Assembly: GCA_027533385.1 (NCBI GenBank)
Contig: JAPZUE010000004.1
Span: forward strand, 124,001 to 188,000
DNA from: Rhizobium sp.
GTDB lineage: Bacteria; Pseudomonadota; Alphaproteobacteria; Rhizobiales; Rhizobiaceae
Reading direction: 5' to 3'
Length of the DNA stretch: 64,000 bases
Positions 35,340-45,659 of the stretch are shown piece after piece (position 1 is the stretch's first letter; every line of letters starts with the position of its first letter). The position numbers and the translations under genes are program-made. The notes beneath the pieces are model-generated. The model searched no databases. It was not told the DNA's origin and was given only the letters and a program-made list of their open reading frames with translations.

Positions 35340-35358
35340 TTCCGTTAAAATTACGGAA
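35340..35358. promoter_or_regulatory. Inverted repeat between the GGDEF-EAL gene and the DUF922 gene
   Basis: TTCCGT (35340-35345) and ACGGAA (35353-35358) form a perfect inverted repeat around the A/T spacer TAAAATT, next to TATATAAGAT. It lies in the 171-base divergent interval and could be an operator shared by both genes. No regulator is assigned. Confidence 0.45.
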
Positions 35359-35464
35359 AGCGCAGGTTATCAAAATCCGGCGAACGGCTAACGACTTGGT
35401 CACATCTACGTTGCGGTTGTGCCTTTGCGCAGCTATCACGAGGCCCGACGAAAAGGAGCAGTTC

Positions 35465-36067
35465 GTGACCCTTGCATTGCCATTCACCGTGCTCGCCGGA
35501 CTTTTGACGGCTCTCATCGCAGCAATGCCGGCTGCCGCCCAGGAATGGCAGCCGACCGAGAGGATCGAGCATTACAAGGTGAATGGCACATCGCCGATGG
35601 AGCTCTACCAGTCGATCGGCGAGCGTGGGCCCAAGCTCAGCCTCGGGCGGGTGATTGCCCACACCACGTTCAAGCTTACCTGGCAGCGGGACTATCAGCA
35701 GCAGGGGCAAGCCTGCGTGCTCGCGTCCGCAAAGCCGAAGCTGATCATCACCTATACGTTGCCGAAACCGGCGCAGAAGCTTGCGCCTGAGGTGGCGGCG
35801 AAGTGGGAAACATTTTACGACGGCATCGTCACGCACGAGAAACTGCACGGGCAGTTCATGAAGGACCTGACCCAGCAGATCCAGGACGTCTCGATTGGCC
35901 TGCGCGATGAAAACGATCCGGGCTGCAAAAAGGTTCGGGCAGCACTCCAGGCCCAGCTGAAGCCGATTTCGGATGCGCATGTGGCGCGCCACAGTGAGTA
36001 TGATCAGGTCGAGATGTCACCGGGGGGTGCTGTGCATCAGCTGATCCTGGCCTTCCTCAATCCCTGA
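35465..36067 (+). CDS. Secreted DUF922-family putative zinc protease
   Basis: 200-residue exported protein with a signal peptide ending AAMPAAAQ (cleavage before EWQPTER). The DUF922 family is annotated as predicted secreted Zn-dependent protease. The expected zinc motif is visible as HEKLH (IVTHEKLHGQF) near residue 118. A C-terminal helix carries the H(x)nH pattern VARHSEYD. Start is GTG at 35465 with AAGGAG seven bases upstream; a longer frame from 35396 would disrupt the signal peptide. Periplasmic or surface location expected; no substrate known. Confidence 0.8.
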   Translation: MTLALPFTVLAGLLTALIAAMPAAAQEWQPTERIEHYKVNGTSPMELYQSIGERGPKLSLGRVIAHTTFKLTWQRDYQQQGQACVLASAKPKLIITYTLPKPAQKLAPEVAAKWETFYDGIVTHEKLHGQFMKDLTQQIQDVSIGLRDENDPGCKKVRAALQAQLKPISDAHVARHSEYDQVEMSPGGAVHQLILAFLNP

Positions 36068-36073
36068 ACTGAA

Positions 36074-36096
36074 AAGGCGCCCGCATGGGGCGCCTT
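36074..36096. terminator. Bidirectional terminator between DUF922 and pcaF
   Basis: AAGGCGCCC (36074-36082) pairs perfectly with GGGCGCCTT (36088-36096) around GCATG, between two convergent genes. T and A flanks on both sides fit a bidirectional intrinsic terminator, though the T runs are short. Confidence 0.7.
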
Positions 36097-36106
36097 CAAT
36101 CATGTG

Positions 36107-37312
<1,206 letters not shown>

Positions 37313-37322
37313 GTCGGTATCC

Positions 37323-38024
37323 TTAGAGAGCCGGAACTACGAGATCAGCGACTGGACCGTCGGTATGCAGCTTGGCGCCGGTCATGGCCTGTAGCTCGTC
37401 CATGGTCATGGCGGCGAGCTTCTCGCGCACGACGAACTTGCCGTCGGCGATGTCGATCACGGCATGGCTCGTATAGACGCGGGTGATGCAGCCGACGCCG
37501 GTCAGCGGGAAGGAGCAGCGCTCGACGAGCTTCGGCTTCCCATCCTTGGTAACGTGTTCGGTGATGATAACGACCTGCTTGGCGCCGTGTACCAGATCCA
37601 TGGCGCCGCCGACGGCGGGCACGCCCTTGGAGCCGACGCGCCAGTTGGCGAGGTCGCCGTTTTCGGCCACCTGATAGGCGCCGAGGATGGCGACATCGAG
37701 ATGGCCACCACGGACCATGGCGAAGCTGTCGGCGTGATGGAAGAAGGCAGAACCCGGCTTCAGCGTGACCGCCTTCTTGCCGGCATTGATCAGGTCCCAG
37801 TCCTCTTCGCCAGCGGCAGGCGCTTCGCCGAAGTTCAGCACGCCGTTTTCCGTATGGAAGATTGCTTCGCGTCCTTCCGGCTGGAACTTGGCGACCATTT
37901 CCGGAAAGCCGATGCCAAGGTTCACATAGGCGCCATCCTCGATGTCCTGGGCGGCGCGCCAGGCGATCTGGGCGTTGGAGAGCTTGATGTCTTCGCGGGT
38001 GTCAATTGCAGCTGCGTCGGTCAT
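37323..38024 (-). CDS. pcaJ: 3-oxoadipate CoA-transferase subunit B
   Basis: 233-residue beta subunit of succinyl-CoA:3-oxoadipate CoA-transferase. The catalytic glutamate is in the block FHTENGVLNFG (SENG-like TENG motif) near residue 58. It works as a heterotetramer with PcaI, whose stop codon overlaps its start (ATGA). Confidence 0.94.
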   Translation of the reverse strand: MTDAAAIDTREDIKLSNAQIAWRAAQDIEDGAYVNLGIGFPEMVAKFQPEGREAIFHTENGVLNFGEAPAAGEEDWDLINAGKKAVTLKPGSAFFHHADSFAMVRGGHLDVAILGAYQVAENGDLANWRVGSKGVPAVGGAMDLVHGAKQVVIITEHVTKDGKPKLVERCSFPLTGVGCITRVYTSHAVIDIADGKFVVREKLAAMTMDELQAMTGAKLHTDGPVADLVVPAL

Positions 38025-38728
38025 GCGTAGGCCACTCCGGCTCGGATGAGCTCTTCTTCCTGTTGCGGGTTGGCGACTTCAACGACGCCATCGACAAAGA
38101 TGCCGGGGGTGATCACCTGCTCGGGATCGATCTCGCCGGGCTTCACGATCTTCGAGACCTGGGCGATGGTCTTGGCGGCGGCCATGCACATCAGCGGATT
38201 GAAGTTGCGGCCGGCCATCCGGTAGGTCAGGTTGCCCATGGTGTCGCCGAGATGCGCCTTGACGATGGCGAAGTCGGCCTTAAGCCAGCGCTCCTGCACA
38301 TATTTGCGGCCATCGAACTCAGCGATCACCTTGCCCTCTGCCAGTTCCGTGCCGAAGCTCGTGGGCGTGTAAAAGGCCGGGATGCCGGCGCCGCCGGCGC
38401 GGATGCGCTCGGCCAGCGTGCCCTGCGGCACGAGTTCCAGTTCGATCTCACCGGCGAGGTAGCGGTCGGTGAAGGCGCGGGGGTCGGAGGAGCGCGGGAA
38501 GGAGCAGATCATCTTCTTGACCATGCCGGCGTCGATCATCGCGGCGATGCCGATGCGACCATTGCCGGCATTGTTGTTGATGACCGTCAGACCCTTCGGG
38601 CCCTTGTCGATCAGGGCGTGAATGAGCTCGATCGGTGCGCCGGAGCCGCCGAAGCCTCCGATCATGACGGTTGCGCCATCGCCGATTCCGGCCACGGCAT
38701 CCGCCAGGCTTGCAATTCTCTTGTCCAT
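38021..38728 (-). CDS. pcaI: 3-oxoadipate CoA-transferase subunit A
   Basis: 235-residue alpha subunit. It carries the CoA-transferase I signature GGFGGSGAPIELIHALIDKG near residue 24 and the NNNAGNG segment. First gene of the minus-strand pcaIJF operon, divergent from pcaR with the PcaR boxes between them. Together with PcaJ it activates beta-ketoadipate for thiolysis. Confidence 0.94.
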   Translation of the reverse strand: MDKRIASLADAVAGIGDGATVMIGGFGGSGAPIELIHALIDKGPKGLTVINNNAGNGRIGIAAMIDAGMVKKMICSFPRSSDPRAFTDRYLAGEIELELVPQGTLAERIRAGGAGIPAFYTPTSFGTELAEGKVIAEFDGRKYVQERWLKADFAIVKAHLGDTMGNLTYRMAGRNFNPLMCMAAAKTIAQVSKIVKPGEIDPEQVITPGIFVDGVVEVANPQQEEELIRAGVAYA

Positions 38729-38814
38729 GGGAACTCCCGTTTCCTCAGGCGGAACTTCAGCCGCCTCCTTGTGCTGACAAATACGTCCGCCTCAGCATCG
38801 ACAGCAAGCATTTT

Positions 38815-38847
38815 GTACGATAATTCATATTTGTTCGATAATCGCAC
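38815..38847. promoter_or_regulatory. PcaR operator region
   Basis: GTTCGATAATCGCAC at 38833-38847 matches the 15-bp PcaR box known from Pseudomonas pca promoters. An imperfect direct copy, GTACGATAATTCATA, lies at 38815-38829, 18 bp upstream. They occupy the pcaI-pcaR divergent promoter, so PcaR with beta-ketoadipate would activate pcaIJF from here and may regulate its own gene. Confidence 0.85.
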
Positions 38848-38862
38848 ATTTAGGGGTGCCGC

Positions 38863-39624
38863 ATGGCTGTCGGAGAACGGGATCTGATGGGAGGTTTTGC
38901 CAAGGGCCTGAAGGTGCTCGAAGCCTTTGGCCCAGAGCGTCAGCGGCTGAGCATCACCGATGCGGCCGAGCTCAGCGGGCTAGACCGGGCAACCGCCCGT
39001 CGCTGTCTGCTGACGCTCGCGGAGCTCGGTTATGCCGACTACGATGGGAAATTCTTCTCGTTGACGCCGAAGATCCTGCGGATCGGCCATGCCTGGCTCT
39101 CGGCCACGCCGCTGCCAGTGTTGCTGCAACCCCATCTCGATCAATTGTCGGAGCGCGTGGGGCACAGCGCTTCGGCTTCGATCCTCGACGGTACCGAAAT
39201 CGTCTATATCGCCCGCGCCGCGCAGAAGCGGGTCATGTCGATCAATCTGATGCCGGGGTCGCGGCTGCCGGCCTATAGCGCGTCGATGGGCCGTGTACTG
39301 CTGGCCGCCCTTTCGGAGGCCGAGGTTGATGCCATACTCGCGGCTTCGCAGTTGAAGGCGCACACGCCCCGGACGCTGACCGATCCTCGTTTGCTGAAGG
39401 AGGAGATCGCCAAGGTGCGGCAGCAGGGCTATGCGGTGATCGATCAGGAACTCGAGATTGGTCTCTGTTCGATCGCGGTTCCCATCCGCAACGACCGGGG
39501 CCGTGTGGTGGCGGCGATCAATGTCGGTGCGCCGGCTGCCATTCTGCCCGCCGCCGATCTGCCGGCCCATTGCCTTCGGGCGATGCTGGACATGCAGGCG
39601 CGGCTCAAGCCACTGCTGCCCTGA
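38863..39624 (+). CDS. pcaR: IclR-family activator of pcaIJF
   Basis: 253-residue IclR-type regulator: winged helix-turn-helix at residues about 10-70 (SITDAAELSGLDRATARRCLLTLAELGY) and an IclR effector domain (about 80-250, ending EIGLCSIAVPIRNDRGRVVAAINVGAPA in segments). Sequence and place, divergent from pcaIJF, identify PcaR, which responds to beta-ketoadipate. The stop lies 3 bases from the convergent pcaQ stop. Confidence 0.92.
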   Translation: MAVGERDLMGGFAKGLKVLEAFGPERQRLSITDAAELSGLDRATARRCLLTLAELGYADYDGKFFSLTPKILRIGHAWLSATPLPVLLQPHLDQLSERVGHSASASILDGTEIVYIARAAQKRVMSINLMPGSRLPAYSASMGRVLLAALSEAEVDAILAASQLKAHTPRTLTDPRLLKEEIAKVRQQGYAVIDQELEIGLCSIAVPIRNDRGRVVAAINVGAPAAILPAADLPAHCLRAMLDMQARLKPLLP

Positions 39625-39627
39625 CCG

Positions 39628-40551
39628 TCAGGCTCTCGCCGCTTCCGCTGCTGCCTCGCGGATCGTGCGCATCAGAAGGGCCAGCGGCATGGAGGGGACG
39701 GCATCTGCCCGGACCGTGAGGCCGACCGGTCCCTTCGTTTCGCTCGTGTCGATCGGCAGGGCCGCCAGCGTAGCGTCGGCAAGGTCCGTTGCCACGACGC
39801 CTGCGGAGATGATCCAGATCGCATCCGTCTGGCGCACGAAGGCGCGGCCGAAGCTGTCGGAGACCGTCTCGATCTGGGTGGGCAGGCCGGAAATGCCGTT
39901 TGCGATCAGGAAACGTTCGACAAAGGGGCGGATGATCGACGCCCGCGTCGGCATCAGCACGGGATAGCGTTCGAGTTCTCCGAACAGGTCGGAGCCGGCT
40001 GAGAGCAGCGGATGGCCTGCGCGCACGCAGAAGATCACCTGCTCCGAATACAGGTGCTCGAACGAAAAGCCGGTCATCTGCTCGGGGGCGGCGAGGCGGC
40101 CAACGACGAGATCGAGGTCGCCGACCCGCAGCTGTTCGAGTAACACGGCGTTTTCGCCGGTGACGATCTTGATCCGTGCGGGTACGTCCTCCTTCAGAAA
40201 CAGGGTCATGGCCTGTGGAATGATGCGGGTGGACACCGTCGGCAGGGCACCAATGCGGATTGGCGGTGCGTCGGCATGCAGAGCGTGGGAAACGGAATCG
40301 AAGCCCTGGCGCAGCGCCGTCAGGGCCGCTCCCGCATGCTTCAGGAAGGCCTCGCCGTAGCGGGTGATGCGGATGCCGCGACCATCCTTCTCGAATACGG
40401 CGACGCCCAGCACCTCCTCGAGTTCGCGGATGGTTTTGGTCACGGCTGGCTGGCTGACATGCAGGAGTTCCGCCGCCTTCATCACGCTTTTCTGGCGGGC
40501 CACCTCGACGAATGTCTGCAGATGGCGAAACTTGACGCGATTGTCGATCAT
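39628..40551 (-). CDS. pcaQ: LysR-family activator of the pcaDCHGB operon
   Basis: 307-residue LysR-type regulator with an N-terminal helix-turn-helix (residues about 5-65, KFRHLQTFVEVARQKSVMKAAELLHVSQPAVTKTIRELE in segments) and a periplasmic-binding-protein-like effector domain. Divergent from pcaD, the standard rhizobial arrangement. PcaQ activates pcaDCHGB in response to beta-carboxy-cis,cis-muconate and gamma-carboxymuconolactone. Its start codon ends seven bases from the operator. Confidence 0.93.
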   Translation of the reverse strand: MIDNRVKFRHLQTFVEVARQKSVMKAAELLHVSQPAVTKTIRELEEVLGVAVFEKDGRGIRITRYGEAFLKHAGAALTALRQGFDSVSHALHADAPPIRIGALPTVSTRIIPQAMTLFLKEDVPARIKIVTGENAVLLEQLRVGDLDLVVGRLAAPEQMTGFSFEHLYSEQVIFCVRAGHPLLSAGSDLFGELERYPVLMPTRASIIRPFVERFLIANGISGLPTQIETVSDSFGRAFVRQTDAIWIISAGVVATDLADATLAALPIDTSETKGPVGLTVRADAVPSMPLALLMRTIREAAAEAARA

Positions 40552-40557
40552 GAAATC

Positions 40558-40573
40558 ATAACCTTACGGTTAG
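40558..40573. promoter_or_regulatory. PcaQ binding site
   Basis: ATAACC-TTAC-GGTTAG (40558-40573) fits the ATAACC-N4-GGTTAA-type PcaQ site described in Sinorhizobium, with one mismatch in the last base. It lies between pcaQ and pcaD and overlaps the pcaQ promoter, allowing activation of pcaD and autoregulation. A lone half site (TAACCAA) follows near 40601. Confidence 0.85.
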
Positions 40574-40645
40574 GTGTTTCGTGGAAAACATCATTTTACC
40601 TAACCAAATTGCATGAGCAATATGGGGTCAACGGAGGAGGAACCC

Positions 40646-41447
40646 GTGCAGTTCGTTCAGGTCAACGGCGTCAGCCTGCATCACCAGATCATCGGTGGGC
40701 CGGGCAACAAGCCGGTCATCGTCTTCATCAATTCGCTCGGCACGGATTTTCGCATCTGGCGTGACGTGATCGTCCGGCTCGCCGGCAGCTATCCGCTGCT
40801 GACCTATGACAAGCGCGGCCATGGTCTCTCGGATGTCGGTCAGGCTCCCTATTCGATCGAAGACCATGTCGATGACCTGATCGGGCTGCTGGAGCATCTG
40901 GACGTTCGAGAGGCGGTTATCTGTGGTTTGTCGGTTGGTGGGCTCATTGCCCAGGGGCTTTATGCCCGTCGCCCGGATCTGGTGAAGGCGTTGATCCTTT
41001 GCGATACGGCCCACAAGATCGGTACGGCAGAGATGTGGGCAGCCCGCATCAAGGCCATCGAAGAAGGCGGGCTTGCCGGCATTGTCGACGGTGTCATGGA
41101 GCGCTGGTTCACGCCTGCCTTCCGCAACAGCGATCCTGCATTTCCGGGCTATCGCAACATGATGCTCCGCCAGCCGGTGGAGGGCTACATTGGCACCTGT
41201 GCCGCGATCCGCGATGCTGATTATACGGCTGCGGCCGCTCAGATTGCCGTTCCCACGCTCTGCGTTGTCGGCGATCAGGACGGGGCAACGCCGCCCGATC
41301 TCGTGCTGTCGCTTGCGAAACTCGTGCCCGGTGCGCGCTACGAAGTCATCAAGGATGCCGGCCATATTCCCTGTGTGGAACAGCCGGAAACGCTTACCAC
41401 CATCATCGAGGCCTTTCTTGCGCCCGCCATTTCAGGAGAGGCAGCCC

Positions 41448-41455
<8 letters not shown>
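40646..41455 (+). CDS. pcaD: 3-oxoadipate enol-lactone hydrolase
   Basis: 269-residue alpha/beta hydrolase converting beta-ketoadipate enol-lactone to beta-ketoadipate. The nucleophile elbow is CGLSVGG near residue 92, and the catalytic Asp (VVGDQDGATP) and His (KDAGHIPCVEQP) are in place. Start is GTG at 40646 because a perfect GGAGGAGG lies immediately upstream; an ATG 33 bases earlier overlaps the promoter region. Its 3' end overlaps pcaC by eight bases. Confidence 0.93.
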
Positions 41456-42608
<1,153 letters not shown>

Positions 42609-42609
<1 letters not shown>

Positions 42610-43223
42610 TGGTCCAGGATCTCGGCTATCTCAAGGAAAGCGCCAGCCAAACGGCCGGCCCTTACGTACATATCGGCCTGACCCCGAATTTCGCCGAAAT
42701 CAAGGGCGTCTATCCCGTCGATCTCGGGACCAGCATGGTCAACGACAAGACGCGCGGCGAGCGGATCACCGTGACCGGCCGTGTCATAGATGGTTCCGGC
42801 ACGCCGCTCAAGGATGCGCTGATCGAAATCTGGCAGGCGGATGCCGACGGGTTCTATAACAGCCCCTCCGAGACACGTGGCAGTGCCGATCCCAACTTCA
42901 CCGGCTGGGGACGCTGCCCCTGCGATCTGACAACAGGCGAATATCGCTTCGAGACGATCAAGCCGGGCCGTGTGCCGTTCCGGGATGGGCGCCTGATGGC
43001 GCCGCATATCTCCTTTTGGATCGTCGCGCGCGGCATCAATCTCGGCCTCAACACGCGTCTGTATTTCGCCGACGAAGAGGCGGCCAATGCCGAGGATCCG
43101 ATTCTGGCCCGCATCGAGCATCGCGTGCGTGTACCGACGCTGATTGCGCAGCGTGAAGGTTCGACCTATCACTTCGACATCCACCTGCAGGGGGAGAAGG
43201 AGACGGTCTTCTTCGACATCTGA
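42609..43223 (+). CDS. pcaG: Protocatechuate 3,4-dioxygenase alpha subunit
   Basis: 204-residue alpha subunit, homologous to PcaH but lacking the iron ligands. Segments PYVHIGLTPNFAEIKGVYP and ALIEIWQADADGFYNSP are typical. It contributes substrate-pocket residues to the alpha-beta protomer. One-base overlap with pcaH and 19 bases before pcaB. Confidence 0.95.
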
Positions 43224-43242
43224 GAAGGGCCTTGAGATCAGC

Positions 43243-44292
43243 ATGACCGCATCCGTCTTCGACCATCCGATCCTGTCCGGCCTGCTGGGCGATGACGAGA
43301 TCGGTGCGCAGTTCTCGGCCGCAGCCGAGCTTTCGGCCATGCTGCGCTTCGAGGTGGCGCTTGCCGGGGCGGAAGCCGCGGAAGGCCTGATACCTAGCGA
43401 AGCGGCTGAGGCGATTGCGGCTCTGCAGCAACGGTTCGTCGCCGATGTCGACGCACTCAGGCAGTCTATCGGGCGCGACGGCGTGGTGATCCCGGATCTG
43501 GTTCGCCAATGGCGGTCGGCCCTCGGCGAGCATGGCAAACACCTGCATGTCGGCGCGACCAGCCAGGATGCCATCGATACCGGCCTCATGCTCAGGCTCG
43601 CCAGCGTGCTATCGATCATCGATCAGCGGCTCGCGGCGATCATCTCGGCCCTCGATGGTCTGAACAGTCGCTTCGGGGCCCAGCCGTTGATGGGGCGGAC
43701 GCGCATGCAGGCGGCGATCCCGATCACGGTTGCCGATCGTGTCGCGGCGTGGAAGGCGCCAATCGTCGTCCATCAGGTCGCAGTCCAGCACATGCTCAAG
43801 ATCGGTCTTCCGCTGCAATTCGGCGGCGCTGCCGGCACACTTGAGAAGCTGGGCGACAAGGGCGGCGCCGTGCGTGCCCGTCTCGCCGAACTCCTTCAGC
43901 TGTCCGATCGGCCGCAATGGCACAGCCAGCGCGCGGTGATCGCCGAGATCGGCGGTTTGCTGTCTCAGATCACCGGGAGCCTCGGCAAGATCGGCCAGGA
44001 TCTGGCGCTGATGGCGGACAATGGGTCAGCCATCATCGGCGGCGGCGGTGCTTCCTCCGCCATGCCGCACAAGCGCAATCCGGTGAAGGCGGAAGTGCTG
44101 GTGACGCTGGCGCGCTTCAATGCCGTCCAGATCTCCGGCCTGCACCAGTCGCTGGTGCATGAGCAGGAACGCTCGGGAGCTGCCTGGACGCTGGAATGGA
44201 TGATCCTGCCGCAGATGACGATTGCTGCGGGGGCTGCGACACGGCTTGCCGCCGATCTCCTGACATCAATCGAGCAGCTCGGCGACCGTTGA
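43243..44292 (+). CDS. pcaB: 3-carboxy-cis,cis-muconate cycloisomerase
   Basis: 349-residue member of the fumarase/aspartase superfamily that lactonises beta-carboxymuconate. The superfamily signature GGGGASSAMPHKRNPVK is near residue 265, and the HVGATSQDAIDTG block near 105. Like other rhizobial PcaB proteins it is shorter than the 450-residue pseudomonad enzyme. Its stop directly abuts the convergent anti-sigma candidate, with no terminator between them. Confidence 0.93.
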   Translation: MTASVFDHPILSGLLGDDEIGAQFSAAAELSAMLRFEVALAGAEAAEGLIPSEAAEAIAALQQRFVADVDALRQSIGRDGVVIPDLVRQWRSALGEHGKHLHVGATSQDAIDTGLMLRLASVLSIIDQRLAAIISALDGLNSRFGAQPLMGRTRMQAAIPITVADRVAAWKAPIVVHQVAVQHMLKIGLPLQFGGAAGTLEKLGDKGGAVRARLAELLQLSDRPQWHSQRAVIAEIGGLLSQITGSLGKIGQDLALMADNGSAIIGGGGASSAMPHKRNPVKAEVLVTLARFNAVQISGLHQSLVHEQERSGAAWTLEWMILPQMTIAAGAATRLAADLLTSIEQLGDR

Positions 44293-44487
44293 TCAGGTCT
44301 CATTGGGATCAGTTGCATCGGTAGCGACATAGCGGCGGGTCACCGTACGCATCACGTTGATCTGACGGACGAAGCCGGAGCAGGCGCCGCAGCCGATCAG
44401 ATGCAGCTTGAGACCCACCGTCTCGCCGATCGAAAGGCGCCGATCAAGCGCGTCAGACGCCAGTTTCGTGGCGTTTTCACAGATCAT
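44293..44487 (-). CDS. Small zinc-finger anti-sigma factor candidate
   Basis: 64-residue protein encoded directly after the ECF sigma gene with a 4-base overlap (ATGA). It has the H-x3-C-x2-C zinc anti-sigma motif (KLHLIGCGACSGF) in its second half, and lacks a membrane helix. Very small cytosolic anti-sigma factors of this kind bind their ECF partner until an oxidative or metal signal releases it. Function inferred from motif and coupling. Confidence 0.72.
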   Translation of the reverse strand: MICENATKLASDALDRRLSIGETVGLKLHLIGCGACSGFVRQINVMRTVTRRYVATDATDPNET

Positions 44488-45116
44488 GACAGGCTCTCCT
44501 TCGGTGCGAACCAGTGGCCTTCAAGGCAGTTGCGCAGGCGAAGCCGGGCGCGATGCATGAGCACATGCAGGTTGGTGGTGGTGATGCCGATCTCGGCGCA
44601 GATCTCAGCCGTCTCCATCTCGAGGAATTCGCGCATCATGAAGACGCGGCCCTGGTCGGGTGGGAGATGGTCGAGGCAGGCCTCGAACACGCGCCAGAAA
44701 TCCTTGCCCAGCAGCTCGACCTCGGGATTCCCCCAGTCGCTTGGCCTGTTTTCCGGCGCCCAGTGGCCCTTGGCATCGAAGTAGCGCGGTTCGTCGTCAT
44801 CGGGAAAGTTGCCCAGCGGCATGGCGATCATCTGCGACTGTCGGCGCTTGAAGCGGATCTGGTCGGCGATCTTGTTGCGCAGGATGGCGAAGACCCAGGT
44901 GCGAAAGGCTGAGCGACCGGCAAAGGCCTTTGCGTTGCGCAGGGCACCGGCCAGGGCCTCCTGTACGGCATCTTCGGCAAGGCCGGGATCGGCAAGCTGG
45001 AGGCTTGCAAACCTGAGCATCCGCTCGCGCAGTTCCGCCATGTAGATCGCATCGGCCAGGAAGGGTGCTGCCGCACCGTTTCCACCTGTCATGTCATGCT
45101 CACCCGCATTCCTCAT
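44484..45116 (-). CDS. ECF-type RNA polymerase sigma factor
   Basis: 210-residue group 4 sigma factor. Region 2 (residues about 25-95) includes LAEDAVQEALAGALRNAKAFAGRSAFRTWVFAILRNKIADQIR in segments. Region 4 (about 145-205) has LPPDQGRVFMMREFLEMETAEICAEIGITTTNLHVLMHRAR in segments. An acidic linker (FPDDDEPRYFDAKGHWAPENRPSDWG) lies between. Start taken as ATG 45116 with GGGGGAT upstream; an ATG 24 bases downstream and one at 45173 are alternatives. Coupled to the anti-sigma candidate; likely also drives the upstream DUF3429/flavoprotein genes. Confidence 0.9.
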   Translation of the reverse strand: MRNAGEHDMTGGNGAAAPFLADAIYMAELRERMLRFASLQLADPGLAEDAVQEALAGALRNAKAFAGRSAFRTWVFAILRNKIADQIRFKRRQSQMIAMPLGNFPDDDEPRYFDAKGHWAPENRPSDWGNPEVELLGKDFWRVFEACLDHLPPDQGRVFMMREFLEMETAEICAEIGITTTNLHVLMHRARLRLRNCLEGHWFAPKESLS

Positions 45117-45153
45117 CTTGATCCCCCGGACATCGTCCGCGCCGTTCAGAGCC

Positions 45154-45206
45154 GCATGCCACATGGCATGCACCCCTTTTGTCGTCTGTCGTCAGAGGAT
45201 CTTACA
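45154..45206 (-). promoter_or_regulatory. Candidate ECF promoter and leader palindrome
   Basis: On the minus strand TGTAAG (45201-45206) and CGACAA (45179-45184) are separated by 16 bases, a plausible ECF-type autoregulated promoter, although no published consensus was matched with certainty. Downstream in the leader lies an almost perfect palindrome GCATGCCA-CA-TGGCATGC (45154-45171), able to form a hairpin before the sigma gene. Confidence 0.35.
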
Positions 45207-45224
45207 GGGCAGGTGAAAAAAATC

Positions 45225-45656
45225 TCATGTCAGAATGACAACGAGGGCGTAGGCCGCAAATACGATGAGCGTCACGTTTCGACGGAGCGCAAGATACCAT
45301 GCTGGCTGGTCGCCCTTGCGATGGAAATCGAGATCGGCGGCGAGCATCCCTAAGAAAACGAATGCCTGGATCGCAAGAGCTGTCTTGGGCGCAAGGGCAA
45401 AGAGCAGAAGCGCGCCGATTGCCGCGAGGGCGGCCATATTGCTGACGATCAGCATGACCTTGGGGCTCTGGCTGCGGTTCTGCGCCTGGCTCCAAAGGGT
45501 GCCGGCCATGAAGCAGGCTATCCCCGTCCCATAGGCGATGAAGGCATTGGCGGCGAGCGAAGGCTGGTAGCCCAGCACCTGCGCCAAAGCGAGCGCCCAG
45601 AAGGGCAGCGCGCCGGAATAGGTGAGGAGTTTGGTGAGTGTCGGATCGCGATACAT
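45225..45656 (-). CDS. DUF3429-family membrane protein
   Basis: 143-residue protein with four or five hydrophobic segments (starting LLTYSGALPFWALALAQVLGY) and a charged loop DLDFHRKGDQPAWY near residue 110. It matches the DUF3429 family, whose function is unknown. It begins 3 bases after the flavoprotein stop with AAGGAG upstream, so both are one transcript, followed by the ECF sigma gene. Confidence 0.75.
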   Translation of the reverse strand: MYRDPTLTKLLTYSGALPFWALALAQVLGYQPSLAANAFIAYGTGIACFMAGTLWSQAQNRSQSPKVMLIVSNMAALAAIGALLLFALAPKTALAIQAFVFLGMLAADLDFHRKGDQPAWYLALRRNVTLIVFAAYALVVILT

Positions 45657-45659
45657 GGG

